Shown here: positions 17,835 through 26,688 of the stretch, one piece after another
Position numbering within the stretch: position 1 is the stretch's first letter
How the letters are laid out: every line of letters starts with the position of its first letter
Assembly: GCA_020444165.1 (NCBI GenBank)
Contig: JAHLLK010000079.1
Coordinates: 1 to 26,688, forward strand
Length of the DNA: 26,688 bases
Source of the DNA: Deltaproteobacteria bacterium
Lineage (GTDB): Bacteria > Desulfobacterota > Desulfarculia > Desulfarculales > Desulfarculaceae
Reading direction: 5' to 3'
Program-made: the position numbers and the translations under genes
The notes under the pieces: model-generated
Seen by the model: only the letters and a program-made list of their open reading frames with translations
Told to the model about the DNA's origin: nothing
Database searches by the model: none

Positions 17835-17850
17835 GCTGACGTTCATCAGC
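17835..17850. promoter_or_regulatory. Operator box 3
   Basis: GCTGACGTTCATCAGC, an exact copy of box 2, placed immediately after the -10 of the DUF362 promoter. Its position predicts repression. Confidence 0.72.
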
Positions 17851-17863
17851 CAAATTTAATATG

Positions 17864-17879
17864 GCAGACATTAATCAGC
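17864..17879. promoter_or_regulatory. Operator box 4
   Basis: GCAGACATTAATCAGC, 13 of 16 bases as box 3, with 13 bases between the two boxes. The box 3-4 segment is an inverted duplicate of the box 1-2 segment, including the AT-rich linker. Confidence 0.62.
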
Positions 17880-18025
17880 AATAGCGCCCCGAGAACCGAC
17901 CGGCCACCCCGGCCCCCGCGTCCCCCTGGGCGAGCAAGCCGGGCAGTCGGCCGCGGACGGCGCCAGCCCGTGGATCCGCCGCCAGCAAGAGAGGCAGGCC
18001 ACCAACCCGGCAAAGGAGTGTAGGA

Positions 18026-19348
18026 ATGGGCCAGCACCTGGTTTCCCTTGTGCGTTACGAAAAACCCCTGGACTCGGTGCGCCGGGCCGTGGAGCTTTGC
18101 GGCGGCCTGGATCGTCTCAGCCCTCAGGCCAAGGTCTTCCTCAAGCCCAACATCGTGTTCTGGAGCAGCAAGGCCCCCTTCCCCAAATGGGGGGTCATCA
18201 CCACCAGCCGGGTGATCGAGGATCTGGTGGTGCTGCTGAAGGAGCGGGGCGTAGACGACATCACCATCGGCGAGGGCATGGTGGTAAGCCATCCCAAGGA
18301 CAAGGAAACCCCCCAGCACGCCTTTGAAACCCTGGGCTACAACCAGCTTAAGGCCCGTTACGGGGTCAAGGTGGTCGATACATTCCAGCGGCCCTTCGAG
18401 GAGGTGGACCTGGGCGACGGCGTGGTGCTGAACTTCAACCAGGACATCCTGCACAGCGACGTGGTGGTGGACGTGCCGGTGCTGAAGACCCACGCCCAGA
18501 CGGTGGTGAGCCTGGCCACCAAGAACCTGAAGGGCATGATCGACATCAAGTCGCGCAAGCGCTGCCACAGCGCCGATCCCGAAAAGGACCTGCATTTCTG
18601 GATCTCCCGCCTGGCCGACAAGATGCCGCCCATCCTGGCGGTGTTGGACGGCATTTACACCTCGGAGTACGGGCCGGCTTTTGACGGGGTGATGCACCGC
18701 AGCAACCTCTTGGCCGCCTCCTGGGACGTGCTGGCGGCCGACCTGGTGGGCTGCCGCCTCTTGGGCCATGACCCGGCCGAAGTGCCCTATCTGGCCCAGG
18801 CGGCCCGGCGCCGCGGCCGGCCCCTGGACTTGTCCGATGTGGAGGTGGTCGGCGAGCGGATCGCGGATCTGGCCAAGCTCCACCAGTGGAGCTTCCCCTA
18901 CAACGAGGCCGGCACCCTGCCGCTGCCCATGGAAAAGCGGGGCATGGCCGGAGTCAGCTATTACAAGTACGACTCCAGCCTGTGCACCTACTGCTCCAGC
19001 ATCAACGGGGTGGTGATCCAGGCCGTGGCCCAGGCCTGGCAGGGCGAGCCGTGGGAGGAGGTGGAAATCCTCACCGGCAAGAAGATGGCCCCCCGTCCCG
19101 GCGCCAAAACCACCATCTTGCTGGGCAAGTGCATGTCCCAGGCCCACAAGGACAATCCCGACATCAAGAAGGTTATCGCGGTCAAGGGCTGCCCCCCCAA
19201 GCCGGAGCAGATCCTGCACGCCCTGCACCAGGCCGGCATCATGGCCGACCCGGCCCTGTTCGCCAACCTGGAAGCCGCCCCCGGCAATTTCCTGAAGCGT
19301 TACAAGAACAAGCCCGAGTTCGAGGAGAGCCACTTCCAGGTCAGCTAG
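18026..19348 (+). CDS. DUF362 protein with NuoB-like cysteine-rich C-terminal domain
   Basis: A 440-residue protein, probably cytoplasmic (no signal peptide or membrane helix). Residues 1 to about 280 match DUF362: VFLKPNIVFW (37-46), the DDITIGEG segment, DVVVDVPVLKTHAQTVVSLATKNLKG (about 145-170), then VLDGIYTSEYGP. Residues about 310-420 carry C320-x2-C323, C369 in LGKCMS and C389 in VKGCPPKPEQIL. That spacing and the GxC...GCPPxPE signature recall the [4Fe-4S] site of NuoB and hydrogenase small subunits. An iron-sulfur role is therefore inferred. The ATG follows AAGGAG by seven bases. It is divergent from TetR-liv with shared operator design and ends at a 90-bp hairpin repeat. Its biochemical function is unknown. 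Confidence 0.8.
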   Translation: MGQHLVSLVRYEKPLDSVRRAVELCGGLDRLSPQAKVFLKPNIVFWSSKAPFPKWGVITTSRVIEDLVVLLKERGVDDITIGEGMVVSHPKDKETPQHAFETLGYNQLKARYGVKVVDTFQRPFEEVDLGDGVVLNFNQDILHSDVVVDVPVLKTHAQTVVSLATKNLKGMIDIKSRKRCHSADPEKDLHFWISRLADKMPPILAVLDGIYTSEYGPAFDGVMHRSNLLAASWDVLAADLVGCRLLGHDPAEVPYLAQAARRRGRPLDLSDVEVVGERIADLAKLHQWSFPYNEAGTLPLPMEKRGMAGVSYYKYDSSLCTYCSSINGVVIQAVAQAWQGEPWEEVEILTGKKMAPRPGAKTTILLGKCMSQAHKDNPDIKKVIAVKGCPPKPEQILHALHQAGIMADPALFANLEAAPGNFLKRYKNKPEFEESHFQVS

Positions 19349-19357
19349 GGGCGTGTC

Positions 19358-19447
19358 GGAGAAATGGCAAGATGTGCGGGGGAACCCCTTCTTTTGAAAA
19401 AAAAGGGGTTCCCCCCCACACCCCCCTTCCCCCAAAAAACTTCATAG
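19358..19447 (+). repeat. 90-bp hairpin repeat, copy 1
   Basis: It begins with GGAGAAATGG ten bases after the DUF362 stop and ends with CTTCATAG. The core hairpin pairs GGGGGAACCCCTT (19378-19390) with AAGGGGTTCCCCC (19403-19415). A pyrimidine-rich CACACCCCCCTTCCCCC tract and an A-run follow. The position suggests a transcription stop, but there is no T-run. It is the same length as copy 2. Confidence 0.75.
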
Positions 19448-19566
19448 TTTTTAGCCGGTTGTGATATATCTACCCTCAAAATTATTATTCCCTACCTAAA
19501 GCGTGGAAATGGCGAAAGACAGCCATGACACCAATACGCCGACCCACTCTTAGTTAGGGGCGGACG

Positions 19567-19614
19567 GGCGGCGGCGGGGGCCTGGGTGGGCCGTTACCCA
19601 GGGCCGCCGCCGCC
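19567..19614 (-). terminator. Long GC hairpin downstream of the FabG-like gene
   Basis: GGCGGCGGC (19567-19575) pairs with GCCGCCGCC (19606-19614), and GGCCTGGGT (19579-19587) with ACCCAGGGCC (19596-19605, one bulge). It is very stable but has no T-run. It may back up the hairpin at 19649-19676. Confidence 0.4.
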
Positions 19615-19648
19615 GTCAGCCAAGACGGGACAAACGAAAAGAGGGTGA

Positions 19649-19676
19649 CGGCCGGGGAAGCGTGCTCCCCCGGCCG
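19649..19676 (-). terminator. Hairpin terminator of the thiolase/FabG-like unit
   Basis: CGGCCGGGG and CCCCGGCCG arms lie about 20 bases after the FabG-like stop codon. On the minus strand the stem is followed by TCACCCTCTTTTCG, a weak T-tract, so Rho-independent termination is plausible. Confidence 0.55.
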
Positions 19677-19697
19677 CGGTTTGGTCTGGCCGGAGCG

Positions 19698-20441
19698 TTA
19701 GGCCATGAAGGCGCCGCCGTCCACGTTGATGGTCTGGCCGTTGACAAAGGAGGCGTCGTCCGAGGCCAGGAAAAGGATGACGCTGGCGATCTCCGCCGGC
19801 TGACCCAGGCGGGCCAGGGGCACCGCGAAGTTTTTGAACATCTCCAGCTTGGCCACGGGCACCCCGGCCAGCATCTCGGTCTCCACGAACCCCGGGGCCA
19901 CGCAATTGACCCGCACCCCTTTTTGGCCCAGCTCCTTGGCGGCGGCGCGGGTGAGGCCCACCACCCCGGCCTTGCTGGCGGAGTAGTTGAACTGGCCCAC
20001 CGCGCCGTAACGGCTGATGGAGGCGAGGTTGACGATGGCTCCCCTGCCCTGCTGGCGCAGGGGAATCATGCAGGCTTGCAGGCAATTGAAGGTGCCCTTG
20101 AGGTTCACCTCGATCACCTGGTCCCACTGTTCCTCGGTCATTTTGTGCCCGATGGCGTCGCGGATGATGCCCGCGTTGTTGACCAGGATGTCCAGTCCGC
20201 CCAGCTCGCGCTGGGTCGCACTCACCAGCTCCTGCACAAAGGCGCGGTCGGCCACGCTGCCCACCAGGGTCAGGCAACGGCGGCCCAGGCCGCGCACCTG
20301 ACCCGCCATTTCCTCCAGGCGCTCGGCCGAAAGGTCGCACAAGGCCAGGTCCGCGCCCTCGGCGGCGAAGCGCAGCGCCGTGGCCGCGCCGATGCCCTGG
20401 GCCGCGCCCGTGATGATGGCTATCTTGTCCTTGAGTCGCAT
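19698..20441 (-). CDS. FabG-like short-chain dehydrogenase (probable 3-hydroxyacyl-CoA dehydrogenase/3-ketoacyl reductase)
   Basis: A 247-residue classical SDR. The cofactor loop is TGAAQGIG (11-18), NNAG is at 88-91, and the catalytic set is S141, Y153, K157 (YSASK), with N113 in VNLKG. The acidic D36 after the second strand (LCDLS) favours NAD(H) over NADP(H). The C-terminus VNGQTINVDGGAFMA is typical of the FabG/PhaB branch. The ATG follows GGGAGAA. It is 25 bp after the thiolase and last in its unit, so it probably handles 3-hydroxy/3-keto acyl-CoAs in degradation rather than acyl-ACP in synthesis. That choice is inference from context. Confidence 0.9.
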   Translation of the reverse strand: MRLKDKIAIITGAAQGIGAATALRFAAEGADLALCDLSAERLEEMAGQVRGLGRRCLTLVGSVADRAFVQELVSATQRELGGLDILVNNAGIIRDAIGHKMTEEQWDQVIEVNLKGTFNCLQACMIPLRQQGRGAIVNLASISRYGAVGQFNYSASKAGVVGLTRAAAKELGQKGVRVNCVAPGFVETEMLAGVPVAKLEMFKNFAVPLARLGQPAEIASVILFLASDDASFVNGQTINVDGGAFMA

Positions 20442-20466
20442 CTTGCCAATTCTCCCGGGTGGACGG

Positions 20467-21672
20467 CTAATATTCCTCGCGCTCGATCACCGTGGCCACG
20501 CCCTGGCCACCGCCCACGCAGGCGTTGGCCACCCCCCAGCGGGCGTCCTTGGCCGCCAGGATGCGGGCCAGGGTGCCCACCAGACGGTTGCCGGTGGCGC
20601 CCAGGGGATGACCGATGGCCAGGCCGCCGCCCATCACGTTGACCGTGTCCGGGTTCAGGCCCAGTTCCTTGATGCAGTTCAGGGCCACGATGGCAAAGGC
20701 CTCGTTGATCTCCCAGAAATCCACCTCGGAGGGCTGCAGGCCGATCTTGTCCAGGGCCTTACGGCTGGCGGGCACGGGGCCATGCCCCATGATGGTGGGG
20801 TCCACCCCGGCAAAGCCGATGGAGCGGATGGTGGCCAGGGGTTTGATGCCCTGAGCTTGGGCCTTGTGTTTGGACATCAGGATCACGCCGGTGCCGGCGG
20901 CGTTCAAGGGCGAGCTGTTGCCGGCGGTGATGACGCCGTCCTTGCGGAAAGCGGGCCGCAGTTTGGCCAGGTCTTCCAAGGTGGTCTCCCCGCGCACCGC
21001 CTGGTCCCGGTCCACTACCATGGTGTTCCCGTCGGCCTGGGGGGCCTCCACGGGCAGGATCTCGCCTTCAAAGAATCCATCGGCCTGGGCCTGGGCCGCC
21101 AACTGATGGGAGCGGACGGCCCATTGGTCCATGTCTTCCTTGGTCAGACCGGTCTGGGCAAAGAGCTTCTCGGCGGTGAGCCCCATGTTGGTGGAGGTGA
21201 TCATGTCCCAATGCTTGTATTTGTCGTTGAGGAACAAGGACATGTTGTAGGCCGCCAGGCCGCGGTCCTTGGTGGTGCCGCCCATGGGCACCCGGGTCAT
21301 GTGTTCCATGCCGCCCACCATCACCACGTCGGCGAATCCCTGGGCGATCTCCATGTAGCCGATGTGGATGCCGGCCATGGCCGAGCCGCACTGCTGGTCC
21401 ACGAATTTGGCGGAGATGGTGGCGGGCAGGTTGGCCAGGAAGATGGGGGTCCGGCCGCCGTAGGTCCATTGCTCGCCCACGCCGGTGGCGCAACCCACCA
21501 CGAAGTCATCCACGTCCTCGGCAGAGATGCCCGTGCGTTTGATCAACTCAGGCAGCACCAGGGCCAAAAGCTCATCGGCGCGATAGGAGTGCAGCCAGTC
21601 GCGGCCGGGGTCCATGGGGCGGCAACGGGACTGGGCCGTGCGCAGGTAACCAGCGATAACCACTTCTTGCAT
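20467..21672 (-). CDS. Thiolase (acetyl-CoA acyltransferase), complete
   Basis: A 401-residue thiolase, cytosolic, catalysing the last step of beta-oxidation (or its reverse). The nucleophile is C95 in VDQQCGSAM; the second-half active-site residues are H355 in GHPLGATG and C385 in CVGGGQG. Length and order of motifs are normal for FadA/AtoB-type enzymes. The ATG follows AAGGAG by seven bases and lies 21 bp after the TetR gene. Its first 72 residues are closely matched by the truncated thiolase at the left edge. It is co-transcribed with TetR upstream and the FabG-like SDR downstream. The chain-length preference cannot be told. Confidence 0.95.
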   Translation of the reverse strand: MQEVVIAGYLRTAQSRCRPMDPGRDWLHSYRADELLALVLPELIKRTGISAEDVDDFVVGCATGVGEQWTYGGRTPIFLANLPATISAKFVDQQCGSAMAGIHIGYMEIAQGFADVVMVGGMEHMTRVPMGGTTKDRGLAAYNMSLFLNDKYKHWDMITSTNMGLTAEKLFAQTGLTKEDMDQWAVRSHQLAAQAQADGFFEGEILPVEAPQADGNTMVVDRDQAVRGETTLEDLAKLRPAFRKDGVITAGNSSPLNAAGTGVILMSKHKAQAQGIKPLATIRSIGFAGVDPTIMGHGPVPASRKALDKIGLQPSEVDFWEINEAFAIVALNCIKELGLNPDTVNVMGGGLAIGHPLGATGNRLVGTLARILAAKDARWGVANACVGGGQGVATVIEREEY

Positions 21673-21693
21673 GACGATGCTCCTTAATGCGGT

Positions 21694-22413
21694 TCAATCT
21701 TCTTCAATTTTGGAGGGGGCCGGCGGGTCGTCCGCCGGCGGGGCCGGCTCCTGGGAGGCCGGCCGGCCCGGACGGGTGGGCCAGCGGTCCCAGGGCGGCC
21801 GCGATCCCGGCGCCGGCGGAGCCTCCGCGGCCAGGCCGGTCATGACCAGGTCGATGATGGGGTCCACCAAGTCCACCAACTTGTGCTGGCGGTCCGAAAA
21901 AAGCCAGTTGGTGGCCACATGGTCCACCGCCCCCATCAGCACCGAGCGGATGACGTAGGGGTCCAGGTCCGTGCGGAACTCCCCGCCCGCCATGCCCTCC
22001 TCGATGATGCGGGTGATGTTGCGGAAGCCCTCGCGGATGACCCGGTAACCCTCGGTCTGGCGGAAGTTGACGTTGCCCTTGAGGATGAGCAGGTTGATCT
22101 GGGCGTAGTCCGGGTACTCCTGCCAGGTGTGCAGGTAGAGATAGATGATGGCCCGCAAGCGGTTGGCCGCGCCGCGAATGAGCTGAAGATGGAATTGGTG
22201 CTGCTCGCCCATCTTGTCCGTGAAAGCCTCGGGGATGGTGAACAGGAGCCCTTCCTTGGTGGAGAAATATTCGTAGATGGTGCCTTCGGAGACGCGCGCC
22301 TCCTTGGCGATTTCAGCCACCGTGGCCTCGTGAAAACCCTTCTGGGCGAATATTCGCTCCGCCGCCTTGAGTATCTGCTCCTTGCGCGTCTTCAGCTTGC
22401 TCTGGCCACCCAT
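21694..22413 (-). CDS. TetR-family regulator, FadR-like, in the beta-oxidation cluster
   Basis: A 239-residue TetR repressor. The helix-turn-helix is at about residues 10-55: KEQILKAAERIFAQKGF, ATVAEIAKEARVSEGTIYEYFSTKEGLL. The ligand domain includes YLYLHTWQEYPDYAQI and VLMGAVDHVATNWLF. This pattern resembles acyl-CoA-responsive FadR/YsiA-type members, so it may repress the beta-oxidation genes until acyl-CoA accumulates (inference). The last 45 or so residues are Pro/Ala-rich and probably disordered, longer than usual. The ATG follows AAGGAG. The upstream gap holds hairpin-repeat copy 2 and the palindrome TTCATGAA (22466-22473), a possible own operator. Confidence 0.88.
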   Translation of the reverse strand: MGGQSKLKTRKEQILKAAERIFAQKGFHEATVAEIAKEARVSEGTIYEYFSTKEGLLFTIPEAFTDKMGEQHQFHLQLIRGAANRLRAIIYLYLHTWQEYPDYAQINLLILKGNVNFRQTEGYRVIREGFRNITRIIEEGMAGGEFRTDLDPYVIRSVLMGAVDHVATNWLFSDRQHKLVDLVDPIIDLVMTGLAAEAPPAPGSRPPWDRWPTRPGRPASQEPAPPADDPPAPSKIEED

Positions 22414-22463
22414 GGGGGCTGCTCCTTGCTTCCGGGACCATGAATGTGTTGGCTATTGCTCTT

Positions 22464-22482
22464 CTTCATGAAACCTATGAAG
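22464..22482. promoter_or_regulatory. Inverted repeat upstream of the FadR-like gene
   Basis: CTTCAT (22464-22469) and ATGAAG (22477-22482) enclose seven bases, overlapping the 8-bp palindrome TTCATGAA. It lies about 50-70 bp before the gene. It could be an autoregulatory operator; part of it belongs to the hairpin repeat, so chance is possible. Confidence 0.35.
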
Positions 22483-22564
22483 TTTTTTTGAGGAAAGGGG
22501 GTGTGGGGGGAAACCCCTTTTTGTTCACAAAAAGGGGTTTCCCCCCATATCTCCCCATTTCTCC
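22475..22564 (-). repeat. 90-bp hairpin repeat, copy 2
   Basis: In minus-strand sense it starts with GGAGAAATGG nine bases after the acyl-CoA dehydrogenase stop and ends with CTTCATAG. The core is a perfect 20-bp stem (22505-22524/22527-22546) built of G-run, AAACCCC and T-run segments. Same order of blocks and same length as copy 1. It separates the dehydrogenase from the next TetR gene and may stop transcription between them. Confidence 0.75.
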
Positions 22565-22573
22565 GCCCCACTC

Positions 22574-24376
<1,803 letters not shown>

Positions 24377-24388
24377 TGGCTCACTCCC

Positions 24389-26518
24389 TTAGTAGGGGTA
24401 GAAGGTCCGGCCCTCGGCGGCCATGGTCTTGATCAGCTCGGCCGGGGCGAAACGGGGGCCGTATTTCTGTTCCAGCTCCAAGAGCTTGGCATGGACCCGG
24501 GCCAGGCCCCACTGGTCGGCGTAACGCAACACGCCGCCGCGGTAGGGCGGGAAGCCGGTGCCGGTGATCATGGCCAGGTCCATGTCCGCCGGCCGGTCGC
24601 AGATGCCCTCTTCCATCATGAGGGCCGCCTCGTTGATGGCGTTGGCCAGCATCAGGTCGATGATCTCCTGCTGGCTGGCCTGGCGGGGGGCCACCCCATG
24701 CTCGGAGAGGTACTCCGCCACCACGGCCTGCACCCGGGGGTTGGGCGCCGGCTGGGAGCCGCTGTAGTCGAAATAGCCCCGGCCGGTCTTGCGGCCGTAG
24801 TCGCCCAACTGGTAGATGGCCTGGGTCAGGGGGTGGACCTGGTAGCGGCCGCCCAGGCGTTGGGCAAAGGTGTTGCCCACGTGAAAGTTGATGTCGATGC
24901 CGGTGAGGTCGGCCAGGGCCGCCGGGCCCATGGGCAGGCCGAACTCCAGCATGGCCCGCTCGATGGCCTCGCCGCTGACCCCATCGGCCAACAGGAACAC
25001 CGAGCCGCCCATGAGGCCGCCCAATTGGCGGGACACGTAAAAGCCCGGCCCGTCGTTCACCACCACCGGCACCTTGGAGATGGCCCGGCCAAAGGCCACG
25101 CTGGTGGCCAGGGTCTGGTCCGAGGTCTGGGCGGCGCAGATGATCTCCAGGAGGGGCATGCGCTCGGCCGGGTTGAAGAAGTGCAGGCCGATCATGCGGG
25201 CCGGGTCGGCCAGCACCGTGGCCATCTCGGTGATGGGCAGGGCCGAGGTGTTGGTGCCGAAGATCACGTCGGGCCGGCAGATGCCCTCCAGCTTTTGCCA
25301 GATGTCCTGCTTGACCTGCATTTTCTCGAGGACCGCCTCGATCACCAGATCCACCTCGCCCAGGTCTGCCAGCTTGGTGGTGGTGTGGAGCTTGCTGGCC
25401 AAGAGCTCCTGCAAGGCCTGGGGCTTGAGCTTGCCGGTCTTGAGCTTGTAGCCAAAGGTCTGCTTGACGGCTTCCCCGGCCTTGGCCAGGGCCTGCTCGT
25501 TGATCTCCCACAAGACGGTGTCAAAGCCGCCGGCCAAGAGGAGATGCACGATGCCCGAGCCCATGACCCCGCCGCCCAGCATGGCCACCTTCTTGACCGG
25601 AGCCGGCTCCACGCCTTTGAGCCGGGGCAGGCGGCCGGCGGCCCGCTGGTTAAGGAAGGTGCTGATCAGGTTCTTGGCCACCGGCGAGACCACGCAGTCG
25701 CCGAACAGATCAGCCTCGCGGGCGATGTCGGCGGCGAAGTCCAGGGAGAGGCCCTTTTCCACGGCCTCCACGATCTTGAACGGCGCGATATAGCCCTTGG
25801 CTTTCTTGGCCAGATTCACCTTGGCGAAATTGACCAGGTCGGCCTTTTCCCGGAAACTGGGCAGGCGGTCGAAGCGCCGGCTGGCCACCCGGGTTTTGTA
25901 GGTGAACTCGCCGCTCCGGAACTTGGCCAGCGCGGCCAGGGCCGCCTCCACCAGCTGGTCCGCCGGGGCCAGTTCGTCCACCAGACCCAGGCTGAAGGCC
26001 TTCTCGGCCTTGATGAACTGGCCGGTGGTCATCATCTCCAGGGCGTCGGGCAGGCCGATGAGCCGGGGCAGGCGCTGGGTGCCGGCGCTGCCGGGGATAA
26101 GGCCCAGCTTCACCTCGGGCAGGCCCAGGCTTACCCCGGGTACGGCCACGCGGTAGTGGGCCGCCATGGCCATTTCCAGGCCGCCGCCCAGGCAGTTGCC
26201 GTTGATGGCCGCGATCACCGGCTTGGGCCCCGCCTCCAGCAGGTTGAACAAGCTGTGCACCCACATCAAGCGCTCCACGAAGCGCGCCTTGTCCTTTTCG
26301 GGCAGCATCTGGGTCACGTCGCCGCCGGCCACGAAGTTCTTGCCCGTGCCGGTCAAGACCAGCGCCGCGACCTGGTCGTCGGCCAGGGCCGCCCGCACGG
26401 CCTGGTCCAGCTCGTTCATGAAGTCCGTGGACATCTGGTTGACCGGAGGGTTGTCCATGGCGAGGATGGCCACGCCGTCTTGCAGATCCACTTTGACCGT
26501 CTTGAAGTCAGTCTTCAT
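24389..26518 (-). CDS. Fused enoyl-CoA hydratase / 3-hydroxyacyl-CoA dehydrogenase (copy 2)
   Basis: A 709-residue paralogue of the gene at 335-2464, aligned without gaps. The crotonase part keeps E115 (GGGLEMA) and E135 (GLPEVKLG); the oxyanion loop reads FVAGGDV instead of the usual AGAD. The dehydrogenase part has GGGVMG (315-320), VIEAVLEK, NTSALPIT (423-430) and H446 in LHFFNP. It performs the hydration and NAD-dependent oxidation steps of beta-oxidation. The ATG follows AAAGGAAAGAG. It leads an operon with the acyl-CoA dehydrogenase. A possible promoter on the minus strand upstream is TTGTGC, 17 bases, TGTAAT (5/6) near 26625-26653. Confidence 0.95.
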   Translation of the reverse strand: MKTDFKTVKVDLQDGVAILAMDNPPVNQMSTDFMNELDQAVRAALADDQVAALVLTGTGKNFVAGGDVTQMLPEKDKARFVERLMWVHSLFNLLEAGPKPVIAAINGNCLGGGLEMAMAAHYRVAVPGVSLGLPEVKLGLIPGSAGTQRLPRLIGLPDALEMMTTGQFIKAEKAFSLGLVDELAPADQLVEAALAALAKFRSGEFTYKTRVASRRFDRLPSFREKADLVNFAKVNLAKKAKGYIAPFKIVEAVEKGLSLDFAADIAREADLFGDCVVSPVAKNLISTFLNQRAAGRLPRLKGVEPAPVKKVAMLGGGVMGSGIVHLLLAGGFDTVLWEINEQALAKAGEAVKQTFGYKLKTGKLKPQALQELLASKLHTTTKLADLGEVDLVIEAVLEKMQVKQDIWQKLEGICRPDVIFGTNTSALPITEMATVLADPARMIGLHFFNPAERMPLLEIICAAQTSDQTLATSVAFGRAISKVPVVVNDGPGFYVSRQLGGLMGGSVFLLADGVSGEAIERAMLEFGLPMGPAALADLTGIDINFHVGNTFAQRLGGRYQVHPLTQAIYQLGDYGRKTGRGYFDYSGSQPAPNPRVQAVVAEYLSEHGVAPRQASQQEIIDLMLANAINEAALMMEEGICDRPADMDLAMITGTGFPPYRGGVLRYADQWGLARVHAKLLELEQKYGPRFAPAELIKTMAAEGRTFYPY

Positions 26519-26624
26519 GCCGCTCTTTCCTTTCCGGTAGCTATTCGCTGAGGGCTTGCCTAGGAGTCTGTCGGTTAAATCGCGCCATAGTTGTGTTCAG
26601 CCAATTACCCACTTCTTACGTGAA

Positions 26625-26653
26625 TTACAGATAGAAGATGGATATGGCACAAC
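26625..26653 (-). promoter_or_regulatory. Possible promoter of the beta-oxidation operon
   Basis: On the minus strand: TTGTGC (three of six as -35), 17-base spacer, TGTAAT (five of six as -10). It lies about 110 bp upstream of the fusion gene in an AT-rich stretch. There is no operator palindrome beside it that I can match to the boxes of either TetR gene. Confidence 0.4.
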
Positions 26654-26667
26654 TCGATTAAAACACT

Positions 26668-26688
26668 GAAGTTTTTTTGGGGAAGGGG
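26668..26688 (-). repeat. 90-bp hairpin repeat, copy 3, cut by window edge
   Basis: Only the tail is visible. Read on the minus strand it is CCCCTTCCCC, an A-run, CTTCA, matching the 3' ends of copies 1 and 2. Its orientation predicts that a minus-strand gene ends just beyond the window. Confidence 0.6.

Larger units (their letters stand above)
17449..18025. other. 577-bp divergent control region
   Basis: The region lies between the TetR and DUF362 starts and holds no gene. Its middle carries two divergent promoters and four operator boxes, listed separately. The flanks (17449-17600 and 17885-18012) are GC-rich leaders with nothing I recognise, apart from the ribosome site AAGGAG (18013-18018) of the DUF362 gene. 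Confidence 0.7.
19448..19697. other. Gap between convergent DUF362 and FabG-like genes
   Basis: No gene. An AT-rich stretch (19448-19505) is followed by two GC-rich hairpins on the side of the FabG-like gene. Together with copy 1 of the hairpin repeat it fills the 349 bp between the two stop codons. Confidence 0.6.

Noticed and set aside
26590..26612. Possible extra TetR operator upstream of the fusion gene (TTCAGCCAAT)
   Set aside because: Only one half resembles the GCTGA-N6-TCAGC box; the second arm is absent.

Overview
The window is GC-rich bacterial chromosome. Gene content points to an anaerobic or facultative fatty-acid and amino-acid user: two beta-oxidation gene sets, a high-affinity branched-chain-type ABC importer, a sigma-54 activator and a DUF362/iron-sulfur-type protein. 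The style resembles Desulfobacterota (Desulfarculales-like), but that is inference from gene families and base composition; there is no rRNA or marker gene to confirm it. I count 20 protein genes (one cut by the left edge), no RNA genes and no CRISPR array.

Left block (1-2804, minus strand): the 5' end of a thiolase, a 709-residue fused enoyl-CoA hydratase/3-hydroxyacyl-CoA dehydrogenase, and a small STAS-like protein. Divergent from the last lies a 1052-residue sigma-54 activator (2998-6156, plus) that joins a STAND-type winged-helix/TPR arm to GAF, AAA+ and Fis domains. The gap between it and the convergent pilin-like gene (6621-7073) is filled by two back-to-back structured repeat elements. 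The first has 16-bp inverted ends and a TA duplication that lands in the activator's stop codon.

Middle block: an SDR (7667-8500), then a gadC-gadB pair (glutamate/GABA antiporter plus glutamate decarboxylase) ending in a strong palindromic terminator shared with the convergent livF. On the minus strand lies TetR-livK-livH-livM-livG-livF, with overlapping or closely spaced genes. Divergent from this TetR is a DUF362 protein whose C-terminal part carries a NuoB-like cysteine pattern. The 577-bp gap between the two holds mirror-image promoters, each followed at once by a pair of 16-bp operator boxes with identical spacing. I take this as one regulon: repressor, importer and a redox-type protein.

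Right block (19698-26518, minus): hydroxyacyl-CoA dehydrogenase fusion, acyl-CoA dehydrogenase, a second TetR (FadR-like), a complete thiolase and a FabG-like SDR, which together cover the beta-oxidation spiral. The fusion and thiolase are paralogues of the left-edge pair. A 90-bp hairpin repeat occurs just after the stop codons of the DUF362 and acyl-CoA dehydrogenase genes, and a third copy runs off the right edge.
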